Below, piece after piece: positions 5,208-7,417 of a stretch of 7,417 nt of DNA (the first letter of the stretch is position 1; every line of letters begins with the position of its first letter). The notes under the pieces are model-generated. The model was not told the origin of the DNA and searched no databases. It worked only from the letters and a program-made list of their open reading frames with translations. The stretch lies in NCBI GenBank assembly GCA_002492045.1, contig DKXC01000158.1:4810-12226 (forward strand), written 5' to 3'. The position numbers were made by a program, and so were the translations under genes. The DNA comes from Micrococcaceae bacterium UBA7136 (GTDB taxonomy: Bacteria; Actinomycetota; Actinomycetes; Actinomycetales; Micrococcaceae).

Positions 5208-7031
5208 CTAAGCCTGGGAACGGTCAGTCATGGCCCGAAAGGCCAGAGTACGCAGGGACTGGGGGGTGAAACGGTAGACCGAACGCAGGGCCATATTCTG
5301 GGCCCACTGCCGCTTGGTCAGTAGCCCCCCGGTGTAGAGCCGACGCTGAATCTGATAGTCCTGCTGGTAGGCTGCCCAGCCAGCCCGCTTAGCGTAGGCA
5401 GCCTGGGCCCGATAGGCTACCAGGGGCTGGGGTAGATTCTGCAGAATAAAACCAGCCTGGCTCATCCGTACCCAGAGCCAGTAGTCCTCTGCTCCGGGCA
5501 GCTCCACGTAGGATCCTACGGCCTCCACTGCACTCTTGCGAAAGACCACGGTGGGATGAAGCAGGGGGTTACGGGAGGGCAGAAGCTGGGCAATCTTCCG
5601 GGGATCAGAGGCCACCTGACGGGTAGCCTCTACCTGGTCGGGGTCAGAACTGAACTCGTTCATGGCAGCTCCCAACACGTCCATCTGCCCCGTGGCCAGT
5701 AAAGGAATCTGCTCTTCAAACCGCTGGGGCAGGGAGATATCGTCAGCATCAGCCCGGGCCACCAGATCATAGTCGCAGGCAGCCAAACCCTGCCGCAGGG
5801 CCACCGCCAGGCCCCGGTTAGTCTCTAGCTGAACCCGCTTAACCGGAATCGGACAGGAGGTCAGGTAATCCTCTAGTACCTGACTCAAAGAAGCCGGCAG
5901 GGGGCCATCCTCTACCAGCACCAGCTGGTTAGGGGCCAGGGTCTGTTCCTGGATATTAGACCGTAGGGCTGCGAGCAGCTGGTCAGGATCATCCTGGCCA
6001 TAGACGCTCATGAGCAGGCTAAAGTCCCGACTCTGACTATAGGCAGAGCGCACCCGCTGGGCCATCTGAGGCTGCTCTAGCTCATAGACGCCTTGTAGAA
6101 CCTGCTCATTAGGCCGGTAGCCGCCAGCAGCGTCCCTGACCCCCTTAAGGAAATAGCCCAGGTAGGTGGTCTTGTCCTGGGTTTTGAGCAGGGTGCTGGC
6201 CCAGAGCCGGGCCGTTGAGCCGCCATAGAGGAACTTCTCAAGGGGGCTGAGGGTTCGGCGGGGGCAGAAGACCCAGAGCTTATTGCGCACATCATTGTAG
6301 AAGCGGGGTCCTGGGGCAGCGTCCGTGGTGCCGAAGGTCTTGGTATGGTGCAGGGCCACCGACCGATCCGTGGCAATAGCCCGGCTATGGTGGGCCAGGC
6401 GGGTGGTGTATTCGAAATCATCGTTCCAGATGAAAAAGTCAGCCAGGGGCAGCTCTGTGGCCCGCAGGGCAGCAGCGTCCAAGAGAATGGAGACAAAAGA
6501 GGCAGAACGGATGGGACGGGCCCCCACTGCCGCAGCCCGGGCGGTACGGTCAGCCCCGGCCCTGAACATAGTCCGCATGGTGTTCATGGGGTGGTCCTGG
6601 CCGTTATCCCAAAGCACCCGGGAGGCTACAAAGGCCGGACGTCCGCTGGGTAGGGCATCGTAGTCCCGCCAGGCCTGCCAGGCCCCTTCCAAGGTATTGG
6701 CGGTAGGTTCGGTGTCATCGTCCATAATCCAGACCAAATCTGCCCCGTGACGGACCAAGGCCCGGTCAATGCCCACAGCAAAGCCACCGGCCCCACCAAC
6801 ATTTTGGGGTAGCTGGACTAAATCCAGGGGAAGGGGGTAGTCCAGGGAGGTCAGGTAGGCCAGGGTGTCGTCGGTAGAAGCATTATCGACCACCACCACC
6901 TGTTGGGGGGTGAGATCTCCAGCGGCAATACCGGCCAGGGTCTTTTCCAAGAGCTGCCGACGGTTATAGGTCACAACCACCGCTACGATGCGCTCTTGCA
7001 GGCTGGGACTATCAGCTGGGGAGCCAGACAT
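5208..7031 (-). CDS. Bifunctional glycosyltransferase with two fused GT2 domains
   Basis: The 607-residue soluble protein contains two complete GT-A catalytic domains. Domain 1 (about 14-305) resembles galactofuranosyl/rhamnosyl-type GT2 enzymes: VVVTYNR (18-24), VVVDNAST (46-53), NVGGAGGF (77-84), WIMDDDTEP (101-109) with the metal-binding Asp cluster, WNDDFEY (202-208) as likely catalytic-base motif, and LHH (227-229). Domain 2 (about 336-560) is a second GT2: MSVYGQDD (341-348), LVEDGP (372-377), TNRG (404-407), RADADDIS (426-433) with the DxD, LHP (491-493) and GAEDYWLW (513-520). Both have all key residues, so both are probably active. No internal start with a good ribosome binding site separates them. 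ATG 7031 has AAAGG 9 nt upstream. As first gene of the block it likely extends the lipid-linked glycan begun by the neighbours. The sugars transferred are unknown. Confidence 0.9.
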   Translation of the reverse strand: MSGSPADSPSLQERIVAVVVTYNRRQLLEKTLAGIAAGDLTPQQVVVVDNASTDDTLAYLTSLDYPLPLDLVQLPQNVGGAGGFAVGIDRALVRHGADLVWIMDDDTEPTANTLEGAWQAWRDYDALPSGRPAFVASRVLWDNGQDHPMNTMRTMFRAGADRTARAAAVGARPIRSASFVSILLDAAALRATELPLADFFIWNDDFEYTTRLAHHSRAIATDRSVALHHTKTFGTTDAAPGPRFYNDVRNKLWVFCPRRTLSPLEKFLYGGSTARLWASTLLKTQDKTTYLGYFLKGVRDAAGGYRPNEQVLQGVYELEQPQMAQRVRSAYSQSRDFSLLMSVYGQDDPDQLLAALRSNIQEQTLAPNQLVLVEDGPLPASLSQVLEDYLTSCPIPVKRVQLETNRGLAVALRQGLAACDYDLVARADADDISLPQRFEEQIPLLATGQMDVLGAAMNEFSSDPDQVEATRQVASDPRKIAQLLPSRNPLLHPTVVFRKSAVEAVGSYVELPGAEDYWLWVRMSQAGFILQNLPQPLVAYRAQAAYAKRAGWAAYQQDYQIQRRLYTGGLLTKRQWAQNMALRSVYRFTPQSLRTLAFRAMTDRSQA

Positions 7032-7100
7032 GGGCTTTGACCTTTCTCACTGGGCTAGAGAATCTGCTCCTCACTCCCTTAAAGGAAGGCAGAGCTCAGA

Positions 7101-7109
7101 TAAAGTTTA
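7101..7109. promoter_or_regulatory. Candidate divergent promoter with overlapping -10 elements
   Basis: The 111-nt gap between the divergent genes contains TAAAGTTTA, an odd palindrome. Read on the plus strand it offers TAAAGT (7101-7106), and on the minus strand TAAACT (7109-7104). Both fit the TANNNT -10 pattern. The -35 regions at 17-nt spacing are weak in both directions (CTTAAA at 7078-7083 on plus, GAGGTA at 7132-7127 on minus). It is the most AT-rich spot of the gap. The remainder of the gap shows only the two ribosome binding sites. Confidence 0.3.
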
Positions 7110-7142
7110 CCGTACACCACGACCCTTACCTCGGGAGAGAGC

Positions 7143-7417
7143 ATGACCCAGACCTCCTGGATCCTGGTCGGAGCCTCCGGCTTCGTCGGTTCCGCTATCA
7201 GCCAGCAGCTTGACAATCTAGCCCAGCCCTACCGACCCCTGTCTGCCCCCCGGCTGACCTCCCAGGCCCAGGACGCCAGGCAGATCATCCACGAGGCCCA
7301 CCAGCAGCAGGACCTCATCGACCAGCTAGCCCAGCAAGTAAGCGGAGCTCAGGTGCTCATCAACGCAGCCGGTCTAGCCAGCCCCGATCAGAGCCAATTA
7401 GCTCCCCTTTTAGGGGC
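7143..7417 (+). CDS. NAD(P)-binding epimerase/dehydratase-like protein, N-terminal part (cut by window edge)
   Basis: The first 91 residues start with WILVGASGFVGSAI (6-19), a GxxGxxG dinucleotide-binding turn, and later have VLINAAGLASP, the NAAG-type strand that follows in extended SDR enzymes. The stretch between is Gln-rich and polar. This fits a NAD-dependent epimerase/dehydratase acting on nucleotide sugars, but the catalytic YxxxK would lie beyond the edge. ATG 7143 is preceded by GGGAGA with about 5 nt spacing. It diverges from the glycosyltransferase with a 111-nt gap, so a role in the same glycan pathway is plausible. The product and substrate are not known. Confidence 0.8.
   Translation, partial: MTQTSWILVGASGFVGSAISQQLDNLAQPYRPLSAPRLTSQAQDARQIIHEAHQQQDLIDQLAQQVSGAQVLINAAGLASPDQSQLAPLLG

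Noticed and set aside
4575..5324. Long plus-strand open frame (249 codons) opposite the dehydratase gene
   Set aside because: It is antisense to conserved membrane-helix and Rossmann coding sequence. The translation is Gln/His/Gly-rich without any recognisable fold, and it spans two genes of the other strand. It is a shadow frame.
6077..6663. Overlapping open frames of 100-140 codons on both strands within the double glycosyltransferase
   Set aside because: All are out-of-frame readings of a conserved GT2 domain with Pro/Ser/Arg-rich translations and no family motifs.
1..7417. CTAG tetranucleotide depletion as a restriction or mismatch-repair signature
   Set aside because: By eye CTAG occurs about as often as base composition predicts (roughly 25-30 times), so there is no depletion to explain.

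Overview
The window reads as a chromosomal segment of an actinomycete, most likely Micrococcaceae and perhaps Rothia-like. The evidence is the gene order (initiating glycan transferase, then atpI, then atpB, atpE, atpF), a very short c subunit with a GGGIGVG helix and a VARQPE loop, strong purine-rich ribosome binding sites, TTG and GTG starts, and a GC content that looks moderate (high fifties by eye). The genus is an inference from protein character only.

Layout. Seven complete or nearly complete genes lie head to tail on the minus strand, so they are read from high to low coordinates. First come three envelope-glycan genes: a double glycosyltransferase (7031-5208), a membrane-anchored sugar dehydratase/epimerase of the WbpM/CapD/PglF family (5192-3327), and a polyprenyl-phosphate sugar-1-phosphate transferase of the WecA/WbpL type (3323-2292). 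Next are two small membrane proteins that accompany ATP synthase: AtpI (2302-1880, GTG start overlapping the transferase stop) and AtpZ (1857-1603). The F0 genes follow: atpB (1511-708, TTG start), atpE (568-359) and the start of atpF (305 to the left edge). At the right edge a gene on the plus strand (7143 onward) begins an NAD-binding short-chain or epimerase-type protein. It is transcribed divergently from the glycan block.

How it fits together. The first three genes form a coherent pathway: a 4,6-dehydratase makes a modified UDP-HexNAc, a transferase puts a HexNAc phosphate on the lipid carrier at the membrane, and two fused GT2 domains can add further sugars. Gaps are 15 nt, 3 nt, an 11-nt overlap and 22 nt, so glycan genes and ATP synthase accessory genes are probably co-transcribed. 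The 91-nt gap before atpB holds a candidate promoter and an intrinsic terminator that points the wrong way, on the plus strand. The 139-nt gap before atpE holds two RNA hairpins, one with a UUCG tetraloop.

I saw no tRNA, rRNA, CRISPR array, insertion sequence or prophage gene. No gap exceeds 140 nt. The main curiosities are the fused GT2 pair, the antisense terminator, the leader structure of atpE, an ED-for-DD change in the transferase, and c-subunit residues that predict bedaquiline insensitivity.
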